Shown: positions 18,786 through 26,638 of the stretch, one piece after another
How positions within the stretch are numbered: position 1 is the first letter of the stretch
Layout: every line of letters begins with the position of its first letter
Origin: Paraburkholderia youngii
GTDB taxonomy: Bacteria > Pseudomonadota > Gammaproteobacteria > Burkholderiales > Burkholderiaceae
Direction of reading: 5' to 3'
Assembly (NCBI RefSeq): GCF_013366925.1
Contig: NZ_JAALDK010000002.1
Coordinates: 248,001 to 312,000 of the forward strand
DNA length: 64,000 bases
Notes under the pieces: model-generated
Database searches by the model: none
Told to the model about the DNA's origin: nothing
What the model saw: only the letters and a program-made list of their open reading frames with translations
Program-made: the position numbers and the translations under genes

Positions 18786-19727
18786 TTACGGATTGCCGTT
18801 CTGCCAGACGGCCGCACCGCCAACATCAGCATCAGTCGTCCCCGCCTTTCGCTGTCGAGCATATCGGCGTGGAGAACAGTTCATCACTCGTTTGAACGCC
18901 GTACTAAAGGACTTCTCGGATTCGTAGCCAAGGGCGAGACCGATTTCGGAAACGGAATCGCGGCAATGAGTCAATCGGTCTGCGGCCAGCATCATGCGCC
19001 AGCGCGTCAAATACTCCATGGGCGAGAGCCCAACCGTCTCCTTGAATCGCAGGGCGAACGTCGTGCGCGACATCGCCGCCTGCTCGGCCATGCTCTGCAA
19101 GGTCCATCTGCGGCCCGGTGAGGCGTGCATTGCATCGATCGCAGCCCGCATGCGCTTGTCGGACAATGCGAAAAGCCAACCGACGCTTTCACGGCGCTCG
19201 TTCGACAAATGCAGTCGTAACGCCTCGATAAGGACCAGTGTAGCCAACTGCTGTGCGACGATGAAATCGCCCGGCTGCGCATCGCTCAATTCATGCCTCA
19301 TGCGCTCGACGTACCATCGCACTGTTGCCCGATTCGGCTCCTCGCGGACATGGACAAGCGGCGGCAGCGTGCTCAACAACAGATCGGCTGGGCCATGGAG
19401 CGTGAAATAGCCGCCGATGCTCAGAAACTCGCCCCCTCCGTTGTACGTCACGACCCGCCCGTCATGGACCTGTGGCAAGAGCGTACGGACGTCGACTGGT
19501 TCGACGGCCAGATCGCTGGCGAGACGAAAAGGCTTTCCTCTCGCTAGCAGGAAGCATTCACCTTCACTCACCTTCACGGGGTCGGGCACCCCCTCGACCA
19601 AAACCCAGCACTGGCCGCGAAGCACGGCGTGAAATTTGATGCCGTCGTGCGCGCCGAATTGCACGGCCCAGTCTCCGTTCGCATCGAAGCCGCCGGACAG
19701 ATAGCTGCGCAGCTTCACTAACGACAA
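18786..19727 (-). CDS. AraC-family regulator with cupin sensor domain
   Basis: The N-terminal half is an AraC-binding-like cupin (SYLSGGFDANGDWAVQF, ...VSEGECFLLARGKPFRLA). The C-terminal half carries the two AraC helix-turn-helices, with WTLQSMAEQAAMSRTTFALRF and the signature SEIGLALGYESEKSFSTAFKR. The open frame extends to 19874 but that extension overlaps the divergent gene and is not family-like. A TTG at 19727 or GTG at 19718 is the probable start, so the 5' end is uncertain. It is divergent from the NAD-epimerase gene, which it may control. Confidence 0.8.
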   Translation of the reverse strand: MSLVKLRSYLSGGFDANGDWAVQFGAHDGIKFHAVLRGQCWVLVEGVPDPVKVSEGECFLLARGKPFRLASDLAVEPVDVRTLLPQVHDGRVVTYNGGGEFLSIGGYFTLHGPADLLLSTLPPLVHVREEPNRATVRWYVERMRHELSDAQPGDFIVAQQLATLVLIEALRLHLSNERRESVGWLFALSDKRMRAAIDAMHASPGRRWTLQSMAEQAAMSRTTFALRFKETVGLSPMEYLTRWRMMLAADRLTHCRDSVSEIGLALGYESEKSFSTAFKRVMNCSPRRYARQRKAGTTDADVGGAAVWQNGNP

Positions 19728-19799
19728 TGCGAACTCTACGACATAGATCGTCCAGCGACAAATCCTTAATCTCTTGCTGAAACGATCAGGAGGTTGGTT

Positions 19800-20711
19800 A
19801 TGCGCGTATTTGTCACTGGGGCGACCGGCTGGGTTGGCTCCGCCGTCGTTCGAGAACTGGTTCAAGCTGGGCATCAGGTCATCGGTCTGGTCCGCTCCGC
19901 ACAGGGCGTAGAGAAACTTGTCGCAGCCGGTGCGCGATCGCTCGTCGGCTCACTCGAAGATGTCGAGCGCTTGCGCGAGGGGGCTTCCGAAGCGGATGCG
20001 GTGATCCATACAGCCTTTGATCATGACTGGTCGCGATTTGCCGAGAACAGTCTGGTGGAACGGCGTGCCATTGAGGCGATCGGCGCGACGCTGGAAGGTT
20101 CCAGCCGTCCGTTTCTTGTCACATCCGGGGTCGCGTTACTGGCTCCCGGTCGAATCGCGACGGAGAGGGACGTTGCACTTCCCGTCTCCGAATCGTTCCC
20201 GCGTGCTTCGGAGGCGGCCGTTTCAGAACTTATCGCGCGCGGTGTTCGGGCGACCACGATACGCCTGGCACCGTCGGTTCACGGTATGGGCGACCATGGT
20301 TTCGTGCCGCGTCTGGCCGCCATCGCTCGCGAAAAAGGTGTCTCGGCGTACGTGGGCGAAGGGCTCAACCGCTGGCCTGCCGTGCATCGGCTGGATGCCG
20401 CCCGTGTCTACCGGCTTGCCCTGGAGAAAGTTACGGCGGGACCTTTTCATGCAATCGGCGAAACGGGCGTTGCGCTCAAGGACATCGCCGGGGCTATAGG
20501 CCGTAGCCTGGGCTTACCGCTAGCTTCACTCTCTGCGGACGAGGCCGCTGAGCATTTCGGATGGTTTGCACCATTTGTGGCAATTGATGCCCCTGCTAAT
20601 AGTGATCGCACGCGTGTGCTGTTGGGCTGGACGCCTGAGCAAGCTGGCCTCCTCGCCGACCTTGCGCAATCCGGTTATTTCAGCATCGGACCGGCCGCGT
20701 CCTCTCACTGA
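19800..20711 (+). CDS. NAD-dependent epimerase/dehydratase family (extended SDR) protein
   Basis: 303-residue Rossmann protein with the dinucleotide-binding motif [12 protein letters not shown] at the N-terminus and an atypical active-site region; no standard YxxxK is obvious. The C-terminal [18 protein letters not shown] and LGW-P segments are typical of the SDR family 'atypical 7'-like oxidoreductases. A perfect AGGAGG at 19788-19793 fixes the start at ATG 19800 rather than TTG 19794. It is divergent from an AraC regulator and followed by the broken start of a second, similar gene. Confidence 0.82.
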   Translation: MRVFVTGATGWVGSAVVRELVQAGHQVIGLVRSAQGVEKLVAAGARSLVGSLEDVERLREGASEADAVIHTAFDHDWSRFAENSLVERRAIEAIGATLEGSSRPFLVTSGVALLAPGRIATERDVALPVSESFPRASEAAVSELIARGVRATTIRLAPSVHGMGDHGFVPRLAAIAREKGVSAYVGEGLNRWPAVHRLDAARVYRLALEKVTAGPFHAIGETGVALKDIAGAIGRSLGLPLASLSADEAAEHFGWFAPFVAIDAPANSDRTRVLLGWTPEQAGLLADLAQSGYFSIGPAASSH

Positions 20712-20733
20712 ATTTACATCGAAGGAGCCCGAA

Positions 20734-20891
20734 ATGCGGGTTTTCATCGCGGGTGCCACAGGCTTCATAGGCTCCGCTATCGTTCGCAGTCTCTCACCGC
20801 TGGGCATGAGGTTGTCCTGTGCGAAAAATCGAACGTCAGCCGTTTGATGACAAAGGGGCAACGAAATGCGGCCGGATCGCGAGCGGGTTGA
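20734..20891 (+). pseudogene. Frameshifted N-terminal remnant of a second NAD-epimerase
   Basis: ATG 20734, preceded by AAGGAG, begins MRVFIAGATGFIGSAIVRS, a second copy of the dinucleotide-binding start. At CTCTC (20791-20795) an apparent extra CT breaks the frame; removing it restores LTAGHEVVLCEKSNVSRLM. The restored frame itself stops at 20889-20891, so only about 50 residues survive. It is both frameshifted and truncated. Confidence 0.65.
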
Positions 20892-20932
20892 AGTCTCTGG
20901 CTGAGCCGCGCAGGCGGCTCATTGAAACGGCG

Positions 20933-21448
20933 TTATGCATTGGGCCATCCTAGCCGCTGCGCCCGATCAAGCGAGGCTCGTACGACAACCCGATGAAAAG
21001 GTGCGATGAGCGCAATATAGGCTCGCCCTAGCGGACGATTGTAGAAGACGAGCGTCGTCAGTACGAGGCGGTGTCGACCGTGAGATGACGGCTGCACGAG
21101 GACCGACACGCGGAAATCCAGATGCGTGTCATCCTCGCCGATGACGATCTCGTCGTCATATCGTTCGAATACGTGAAACAGGCTGATCCTGTCGCCTCCT
21201 TTCTGCTTGAGGTCAACGGCTGTCTTCAAGCCGAACGGCCGCACGAGAATGTCCCGGAATCTCAGCAGCATCCCAATCCATGCGGGCTGCCTGGCAAAGA
21301 CGTGTCGTGCGAGAGTCTCCGCGTCGTGGCAGGCACTTTCTGGCAGGTCCACCGAGAACGCGTCCCCGAAATCAGCGAGGCGGTACGACGATCTCAGCTG
21401 CGAGGCCGGCGGTAAATCGGACTGTTCGATCTTCGGATAGCAGTACAT
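20933..21448 (-). CDS. DUF2867 family protein
   Basis: 171-residue protein resembling the DUF2867 family, which often occurs alone or fused to NAD-epimerase domains. Visible family-like stretches are DAFSVDLPESACHDAETLARHVF, RFRDILVRPFGLK and RISLFHVFERYDDEIVIGEDD, ending with NRPLGRAYIALIAPFHRVVVR. No catalytic motif is recognisable and no function is claimed. Its occurrence beside epimerase genes fits the domain association seen elsewhere for this family. It is transcribed toward the epimerase remnant. Confidence 0.7.
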   Translation of the reverse strand: MYCYPKIEQSDLPPASQLRSSYRLADFGDAFSVDLPESACHDAETLARHVFARQPAWIGMLLRFRDILVRPFGLKTAVDLKQKGGDRISLFHVFERYDDEIVIGEDDTHLDFRVSVLVQPSSHGRHRLVLTTLVFYNRPLGRAYIALIAPFHRVVVRASLDRAQRLGWPNA

Positions 21449-21484
21449 GCGCGATCTCCAGTGCGAGGCGGCTGGGCCGAAACA

Positions 21485-21632
21485 TTAGAGCAGCGAGATG
21501 CCGCCATCGACCACCGACTCCGCCCCCAGCAAATACGCGAAACGTCAGTCGCCAGAAATAGCCGCCGCTGTGGCGATATCGCTCGCTTCGCCCATCCGGG
21601 CACCTCGAAGGTCCGGAGGCGTTATGCTGACT
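21485..21632 (-). pseudogene. C-terminal remnant of a short-chain dehydrogenase
   Basis: On the minus strand the sequence reads LRGARMGEASDIATAAAIS-GD, a stop, then RFAYLLGAESVVDGGISLL and a terminal stop at 21485-21487. This is the classical C-terminus of SDR enzymes (GRxGEASDIA...TGxELxVDGG) with an internal nonsense codon and no N-terminal half. It lies directly after the TetR gene end. Confidence 0.6.
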
Positions 21633-21643
21633 TTTTTCTACTG

Positions 21644-22219
21644 CTATGCCGGCAAAAGACCAGCAATACGATAGCTTTCAATTAACCCGTCATAGACAGC
21701 GATATCCGCGCGACTTCTGGCGATGAGTTGAGCGCCAGCGACGGCTGCGAAGATCGCGCGAGCACGCCCCTCGCACTCCTTGGCGCTGGTCATGGCCGTG
21801 GCGGATAGCACCTTGCTCAGCCATGCAACATTCACGTCAGCAAAGGTTTGGACCTCTTTCGTCACCGCCTCCGGCAAGTCATCGGATTCGGCAGCCATGA
21901 AGCTGCAGAGGCATATGCGATTACCACGCTCCAGTGCCTCACGAAATGTATCCGGATAGCGGCGCAGGCAGTCGATCGGATTCGCGGATTCGGCCCAAAG
22001 TGCGTCCAGCGTGGCTGCCGAGTCCTCCCAATAACGCCTTGCCACCGCTGCTCCGAGATCGGACTTGCTCGCGAAGTGATGGTAGATGCTCGCGGCCTTG
22101 ATGCCGACAGCCTCAGCAAGATCACGAAAATTCAGGCCGCTGTAGCCGTGCGCCTGCGCAATCTTTGTAGCAGCCACCAGGATTCGCTCCCTGGAACTCA
22201 AGCCCGAATCGTTCTTCAC
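21644..22219 (-). CDS. TetR/AcrR-family transcriptional regulator
   Basis: 191-residue repressor. The N-terminal TetR helix-turn-helix is clear (ERILVAATKIAQAHGYSGLN, then FRDLAEAVGIKAASIYHHFASKSDL), followed by an all-helical ligand domain. It is divergent from the glutathione S-transferase gene, and the 146-bp intergenic region holds a strong promoter with an overlapping palindrome. It therefore probably represses the GST gene and perhaps itself. Confidence 0.87.
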   Translation of the reverse strand: MKNDSGLSSRERILVAATKIAQAHGYSGLNFRDLAEAVGIKAASIYHHFASKSDLGAAVARRYWEDSAATLDALWAESANPIDCLRRYPDTFREALERGNRICLCSFMAAESDDLPEAVTKEVQTFADVNVAWLSKVLSATAMTSAKECEGRARAIFAAVAGAQLIARSRADIAVYDGLIESYRIAGLLPA

Positions 22220-22249
22220 TACGACCGCCTCCGCAAGCTGGGATGACTG

Positions 22250-22298
22250 TTGACACAGCGAATTATACCTTCTATGGTAAACCTAACAAGCGTTAGGT
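22250..22298 (+). promoter_or_regulatory. Sigma70 promoter with overlapping TetR-type operator for the GST gene
   Basis: TTGACA at 22250-22255 and TATGGT at 22273-22278 are 17 bases apart, a near-consensus housekeeping promoter reading toward the GST gene. Immediately downstream, at the expected start point, is the palindrome ACCTAAC-AAGC-GTTAGGT (22281-22298) with perfect 7-bp arms. This layout is typical of repression by a divergently encoded TetR protein. Confidence 0.65.
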
Positions 22299-22365
22299 AG
22301 GTTGATGGAGATACTTCGCCATATCCTCCGATCCCGAGCACCAGCCACCACCTGGAGAGGTAAGC

Positions 22366-23049
22366 ATGACATCAAGCATCATTCATCGCGATGTAACCGA
22401 ACTCCCCGTCATGACGATTTACGATTTTCCCGAGGGACCTTACCCGACACGCGTGCGTATCGCCTTGGCCGAAAAGAATCTGCAATCGCGCGTCGAGTTC
22501 GTGATGGTCGATCTTTACAAGGGAGAGCATAAAAGGCCCGAGTTCATCTCAGGGAAAAACTACTCGGGTACGCTACCGGTCCTCGAACTCAATGACGGAA
22601 CCTGCATCGCCGAATGCACCGCCATTACCGAATACCTCGATACGCTCGATGGCGCACCCACGCTGACCGGCAAAACACCGCTCGACAAGGGCGTGATCCA
22701 CATGATGAGCAAGCGCGCCGAGCTCGAATTGCTCGACGCCATCAGTGTCTATTTCCACCACGCCACGCCTGGTCTCGGGCCCGAAGTCGAGCTATATCAG
22801 AACCCCGAATGGGGGTTTCGTCAGCGCGACAAAGCACTCAGAGGCATGCACTACTTCAATGACGTCCTGAGAAGGCAGCCGTTTGTCGCCGGCGATACGT
22901 TCTCGATGGCCGACATCACCGTCATTGGCGGCCTGGTCTTTGCGTCGATCGTGAAGCTGCCGGTGCCCGCAGAGTGCGAAGCCCTTCTCGCCTGGTACGC
23001 GAGAATGCGCGAACGCCCGAGCGTCGGGAGCCAGCCGGCATTTGCCTGA
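22366..23049 (+). CDS. Glutathione S-transferase family protein
   Basis: 227-residue cytosolic GST. The thioredoxin-like N-terminal domain includes YDFPEGPYPTRVRIALAEKNL and the cis-proline/SNAIL-type stretch TLPVLELNDGTCIAECTAITEYL. The helical C-terminal domain ends with the N-capping-like motif DTFSMADITVIGGL. It conjugates or reduces small electrophiles with glutathione; no specific substrate can be assigned. ATG 22366 follows GGAGAGG. Control by the divergent TetR gene is likely from the operator layout. Confidence 0.87.
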   Translation: MTSSIIHRDVTELPVMTIYDFPEGPYPTRVRIALAEKNLQSRVEFVMVDLYKGEHKRPEFISGKNYSGTLPVLELNDGTCIAECTAITEYLDTLDGAPTLTGKTPLDKGVIHMMSKRAELELLDAISVYFHHATPGLGPEVELYQNPEWGFRQRDKALRGMHYFNDVLRRQPFVAGDTFSMADITVIGGLVFASIVKLPVPAECEALLAWYARMRERPSVGSQPAFA

Positions 23050-23157
23050 AATCGCAGATGTTGTCAGCCTTCATTGATGAGCGACCGATCTTTGGTTGCA
23101 AAACTGGCGCGACCCGGTATTCGCGACTTTCGTGCCAGGGATCGCAGGGCTGCCTTA

Positions 23158-24059
23158 GAAACCTTAACAAAATGAACAAAGGGGCTGTTTACTCTCGATG
23201 AATCCTGTTAACCTTTTCATTGTTTCGACGACGAAAAGGACATGGCTAAACCCATACTCGACGACGAACTTTGGGCACTCATTGAACCGTTACTGCCCCC
23301 TCCCAAACCAAGGCGAAGCCGTTATCCTGGGCGCAGGCCGCTCGATGATCGTGCGCTGCTCACTGGCATCCTATTCATCCTTCAGACAGGCCTGCGCTGG
23401 GACCTGCTGCCACGCGAGATGGGCTGCGGCAGCGGCATGAGTTGCTGGCGCCGTCTGCGGGACTGGCAGGCTGCTGGCGTCTGGGACCGACTGCATGAAG
23501 TCCTGCTCGCCAGGCTGCGCGCGGCTGACCAGATTGACTGGTCGCGTGTCGTCGTCGATTCCTCCTCGATCCGCGCCGTGGGCGCAGGTCAAAAACGGGA
23601 CCGAATCCCACGGACCGCGCGCGACCCGGTTCAAAGCACCACCTCATCACCGAAGCGCAGGGCATCCCGCTCGCGGTAATTCTCACGGGCGCCAACCGTA
23701 ACGATGTTACCCAGCTTCACCCACTGGTTGACGCCATCCCACCCATTGCTGGCAAGCGTGGCCGGCCGCTTTCGAAGCCCCGCATTGTTCAAGGCGATCG
23801 GGGCTACGATCACGACAAATACCGCCGTCCGCTACACGCAGCCGGCATCGCGACTGAAATCGCCCGACGCGGCGAGCCCCACGGCAGCGGACTGGGCAAA
23901 ACACGCTGGGTGGTCGAGCGCACCATTTCGTGGCTTCATAACTTTCGACGACTGCGCATCCGCTTCGAACGTCTTGCATTCATCCATGAAGCCTTCATGA
24001 AAATTGCCTGCTGCATCATCTGCTGGCGAAAGCTGAAGAACTCATTTTGTTAACGCCTC
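23158..24059 (+). mobile_element. IS5-family insertion sequence with frameshifted transposase
   Basis: A 902-bp element with 18-bp imperfect terminal inverted repeats (15 of 18 match): GAAACCTTAACAAAATGA at 23158-23175 and TCATTTTGTTAACGCCTC at 24042-24059. It is flanked by a 3-bp direct repeat, TTA, at 23155-23157 and 24060-24062, a TNA-type target as expected for one IS5 subgroup. It lies between the GST gene and an aldo-keto reductase fragment. Confidence 0.75.
23242..24053 (+). pseudogene. IS5-family transposase, split by a frameshift
   Basis: The first part (MAKPILDDELWALIEPLLPP to VVVDSSSIRAVGAGQ) contains the DUF4096-like N-terminus and first catalytic Asp. At AAAAA (23591-23595) the frame is off by one base. 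The shifted frame continues as TGPNPTDRARPGSKHHL, then GDRGYDHDKYR and RWVVERTISWLHNFRRL (catalytic Glu), ending at 24053. A single missing A explains it. Some IS5-group elements use A-tract frameshifting, so a programmed event is possible but the simple reading is a mutation. Confidence 0.75.
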
Positions 24060-24114
24060 TTAGAGGCGGCGAGCAGCGAGATTTCCGACGACTGGGCACA
24101 GCGGAGGTTCAGCC

Positions 24115-24425
24115 TTACATTGCTTGCTCCCACCAGTCGCGGGTGTTCACGTTAGCGGCGTCGGCGAGAGCTTCCAGTTCCGCGATGTCGTCGTTGGTGA
24201 GTGTGATGCTGCCGGCTCGGACGAGACTCTCGATATAGTGGGGCTTGGTGACGCCGATGATCGGCGTCGTGCCCTTGGCGATGGCCCACGCTGCCGCGAC
24301 ATCGGGAGCTGCTGCACCCTGCTTCTGGCCGATTGAGGCGAGTTTGTCCGTCAGCGCCTTCAGGTGAGACAGGATGTCGTTGTAACTTTCCGCCCGGTTG
24401 CTGCCTTCCGGCAGCGGGTTTTCCG
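24115..24425 (-). pseudogene. C-terminal fragment of an aldo/keto reductase
   Basis: The minus-strand frame ends with GTTPIIGVTKPHYIESLVRAG followed by LTNDDIAELEALADAANVNTRDWWEQAM, the typical C-terminus of aldo/keto reductases. Family similarity begins near ENPLPEGSNRAESYNDIL and nothing upstream resembles the TIM-barrel N-terminus or catalytic Tyr region. The residual frame to 24495 is not family-like. About 100 of some 330 residues remain. Confidence 0.7.
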
Positions 24426-24648
24426 GGACCGCAGCGAGGCGAGATGGCCGCGCGGCACGTTTGCGTTGCAGGCGTACTCGCAGCCCCGCAAGCACTGGTA
24501 TCAGTGGTTCATGTCACTCGTCTTGAACCAGAGCGCCTGCGCAATGGCAAATGCCGGATGGCGGCGGCTCATCGGCACACGCGTATTTGCGTGTAGCCCT
24601 GGGATGCGTCTCAGATACGAGTCGTTGTCGAGCGCGTGCGCTTCTCGC

Positions 24649-25383
24649 TCAATACATCCCGAGATTGCGCTGCAACGCCGCCGCAAAGTGCGCCGTGACG
24701 GCGGCTTCGGCGGCATCCGGATCACGCACCCTGCAAGCCTCGAGAATCGCGAGGTGTTCCCTGAGCGTGCGCAGTACGAGCGGCGCAGTGAGCTTGCGTT
24801 CGAGGCGCAACAGTTTCAGGTAATTGTGCATGCGCCGGTAACTGTTCTCGACGAGCGGATTGCCGAGCGACGTGATGACCGCATGATGCAGCGAGGTTTC
24901 GAGCGCTTCGACTTCGGTGAGGTGCTGCGCATTGAGACCTTGCTTCTCGATCGCGGTCACCAGCGCGAGATGTCGCTTTTCGAGTGAACGAATCGACTCT
25001 TCATCCGCGGTCTCGGCGAACACGCGGATCGCCGCGCGCTCGATGATGCTGCGGAACTGATACGTCGCCCGAGTCAGTTCGAGCCCCGGCTTGATGAACT
25101 GAATGCCCGAGCGCGGGTGAATTGTCAGTACCCCTTCCGCTTCGAGCACACGCAATGCGTCACGCAGCGGCGCTACGGGTATACCCAGAAGCTGGACGAG
25201 TTCCTTCTGCGAAACGAATGCACCGGCAGGCAGTTTGCGCTCGAACAACCCCTCGAGAATCCGCTCGTACGCAATGTCGCTGAGCCGCGCGCCGCCGCTT
25301 GCAGTCTCGGTGGCCGGCGAACTTTCCACGGCTGTTTCACCGGATGCCGTCTCGGCGAGGGCATCTTTTCTCGTTCTACCCAC
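24649..25383 (-). CDS. GntR-family (FadR/FCD) regulator of the adjacent sugar-acid cluster
   Basis: Winged-helix regulator with LSDIAYERILEGLFERKLPAG and LLGIPVAPLRDALRVLEAEGVL at the DNA-binding end. An FCD effector domain follows, with FRSIIERAAIRVF and EALETSLHHAVI. The frame is open to 25452, but GTG 25383 has GGAGA six bases upstream and leaves room for the divergent promoter, giving about 244 residues. It is divergent from the enolase-superfamily gene, and two identical-type palindromes lie between them, so it very likely regulates that operon and itself. Confidence 0.85.
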   Translation of the reverse strand: MGRTRKDALAETASGETAVESSPATETASGGARLSDIAYERILEGLFERKLPAGAFVSQKELVQLLGIPVAPLRDALRVLEAEGVLTIHPRSGIQFIKPGLELTRATYQFRSIIERAAIRVFAETADEESIRSLEKRHLALVTAIEKQGLNAQHLTEVEALETSLHHAVITSLGNPLVENSYRRMHNYLKLLRLERKLTAPLVLRTLREHLAILEACRVRDPDAAEAAVTAHFAAALQRNLGMY

Positions 25384-25411
25384 TTGAGATCTCCGATCGT
25401 AACGACTAGCA

Positions 25412-25442
25412 TGATATATCACCAACGCCATCTGATCTATCA
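25412..25442. promoter_or_regulatory. Tandem GntR operators in the divergent promoter region
   Basis: Two 10-bp palindromes, TGATATATCA at 25412-25421 and TGATCTATCA at 25433-25442, fit TGATMTATCA and are 21 bases apart centre to centre, two helical turns. A possible promoter TTGAGA (25384-25389), 17 bases, TAGCAT (25407-25412) reads rightward, placing the first palindrome over the -10/start region. Confidence 0.6.
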
Positions 25443-25454
25443 GCGCACCCAATC

Positions 25455-26603
25455 ATGCGTATCGTTGACTTCCGTATTACGCGTTTCCAGTTTGCCCGAG
25501 ATCGGGTGATCGGCGATAGCCAGGTCCGGGCCGACGATGCTCACGTCGTGGCGCTCGAGCTGATCGGTGAGAACGGGCTCACCGGCCTGGGCTTTGCGCA
25601 GTCATTGTTCGTGCCGTTGCCGCCCGAAGTGGAAATCGAGCGCATTTTCCGCTCTGAAGTCTGGTCCACGCTGGAAGGAGAGCGGCCGCTCGCACTGGTG
25701 CACCGTATAGCGCGTCCGCGCGGCGGCAACCACCGCGCGTGGACGTTGCCTTTCCATGAAGCAATCCAGGTCGCGCTATGGGACCTGGCCGCGAAGCAGG
25801 TGGGCATGCCGCTTTGGCAGATGCTCGGTGCACAGCGCGACCGGATCAAGGCGTACGCAAGCGGGCTCGACTTTCATCTGGGCGACACCGACTTCGCCGA
25901 ACTTTTTGGACGTGCCGACGCACTCGGCTATACCGCGTTCAAGATCAAGGTCGGGCACCCGGACTTCGAGCGCGACCTTCATCGCCTCGACTTGCTTAAG
26001 AAGCTCGTGCGGGCCGACGCGCAGTTCATGATCGATGCAAACGAAGCGTGGTCGCCCAAGGAAGCCGTCGTGAAACTCGAACGCATCCGCGACGCCGGTC
26101 ACGCCTTGCTCTGGGTCGAGGATCCGACGTTGCGCAACGATTTCGAAGGCCTGCGGCACATCCGGCACAACGCCACGTGGACCGCGCTGAATACGGGTGA
26201 GTATCTCGATGCGAGTGGCAAGCGTGCATTGATGGAGGCCGGCGCGGTCGATATCCTCAACGTGCACGGGCAGGTGACGGATGTCATGCGCGTGGGCTGG
26301 CTCGCGGCCGACCTCGGTGTGCCGGTCAGCATGGGCAATACCTTCCTCGAAGTGGGCGTGCACTGCGCATGCGCGCTGCCCGACGTCGAGTGGCTTGAAT
26401 ATTCATTCCAGAACTTCGACGCGCTGGTCGAAGAGCCGATCGCCATTGTCGACGGCATTGCGATGGCACCCGATCGTCCCGGACACGGGCTCGAACTCAG
26501 CGAATATGCGCGCCGCGAACTACGGCGGCCCGATGTGCTTGACCGCAGCGAGCTTGGCGCGCCGCCGGTCTCGAAACCAGCGGTCGTACAGACGGCCGGC
26601 TAG
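25455..26603 (+). CDS. Mandelate racemase/muconate lactonizing enzyme family protein
   Basis: Enolase-superfamily enzyme, 382 residues. The Lys-x-Lys base is KIK at 163-165. Metal ligands are Asp194 (DANEAW), Glu222 (VEDP) and Glu249 (TGEY). At the position where mandelate racemase and many sugar-acid dehydratases have a catalytic His, the sequence reads SMGNTFLE with Asn295. Chemistry may therefore rely on the Lys side only, as in cycloisomerases. The neighbouring sugar ABC importer points to a sugar-acid or lactone substrate. No strong ribosome site precedes ATG 25455. Confidence 0.85.
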   Translation: MRIVDFRITRFQFARDRVIGDSQVRADDAHVVALELIGENGLTGLGFAQSLFVPLPPEVEIERIFRSEVWSTLEGERPLALVHRIARPRGGNHRAWTLPFHEAIQVALWDLAAKQVGMPLWQMLGAQRDRIKAYASGLDFHLGDTDFAELFGRADALGYTAFKIKVGHPDFERDLHRLDLLKKLVRADAQFMIDANEAWSPKEAVVKLERIRDAGHALLWVEDPTLRNDFEGLRHIRHNATWTALNTGEYLDASGKRALMEAGAVDILNVHGQVTDVMRVGWLAADLGVPVSMGNTFLEVGVHCACALPDVEWLEYSFQNFDALVEEPIAIVDGIAMAPDRPGHGLELSEYARRELRRPDVLDRSELGAPPVSKPAVVQTAG

Positions 26604-26638
26604 GCATGGATCTCACATAAAAACCATTGGAGATAGCT

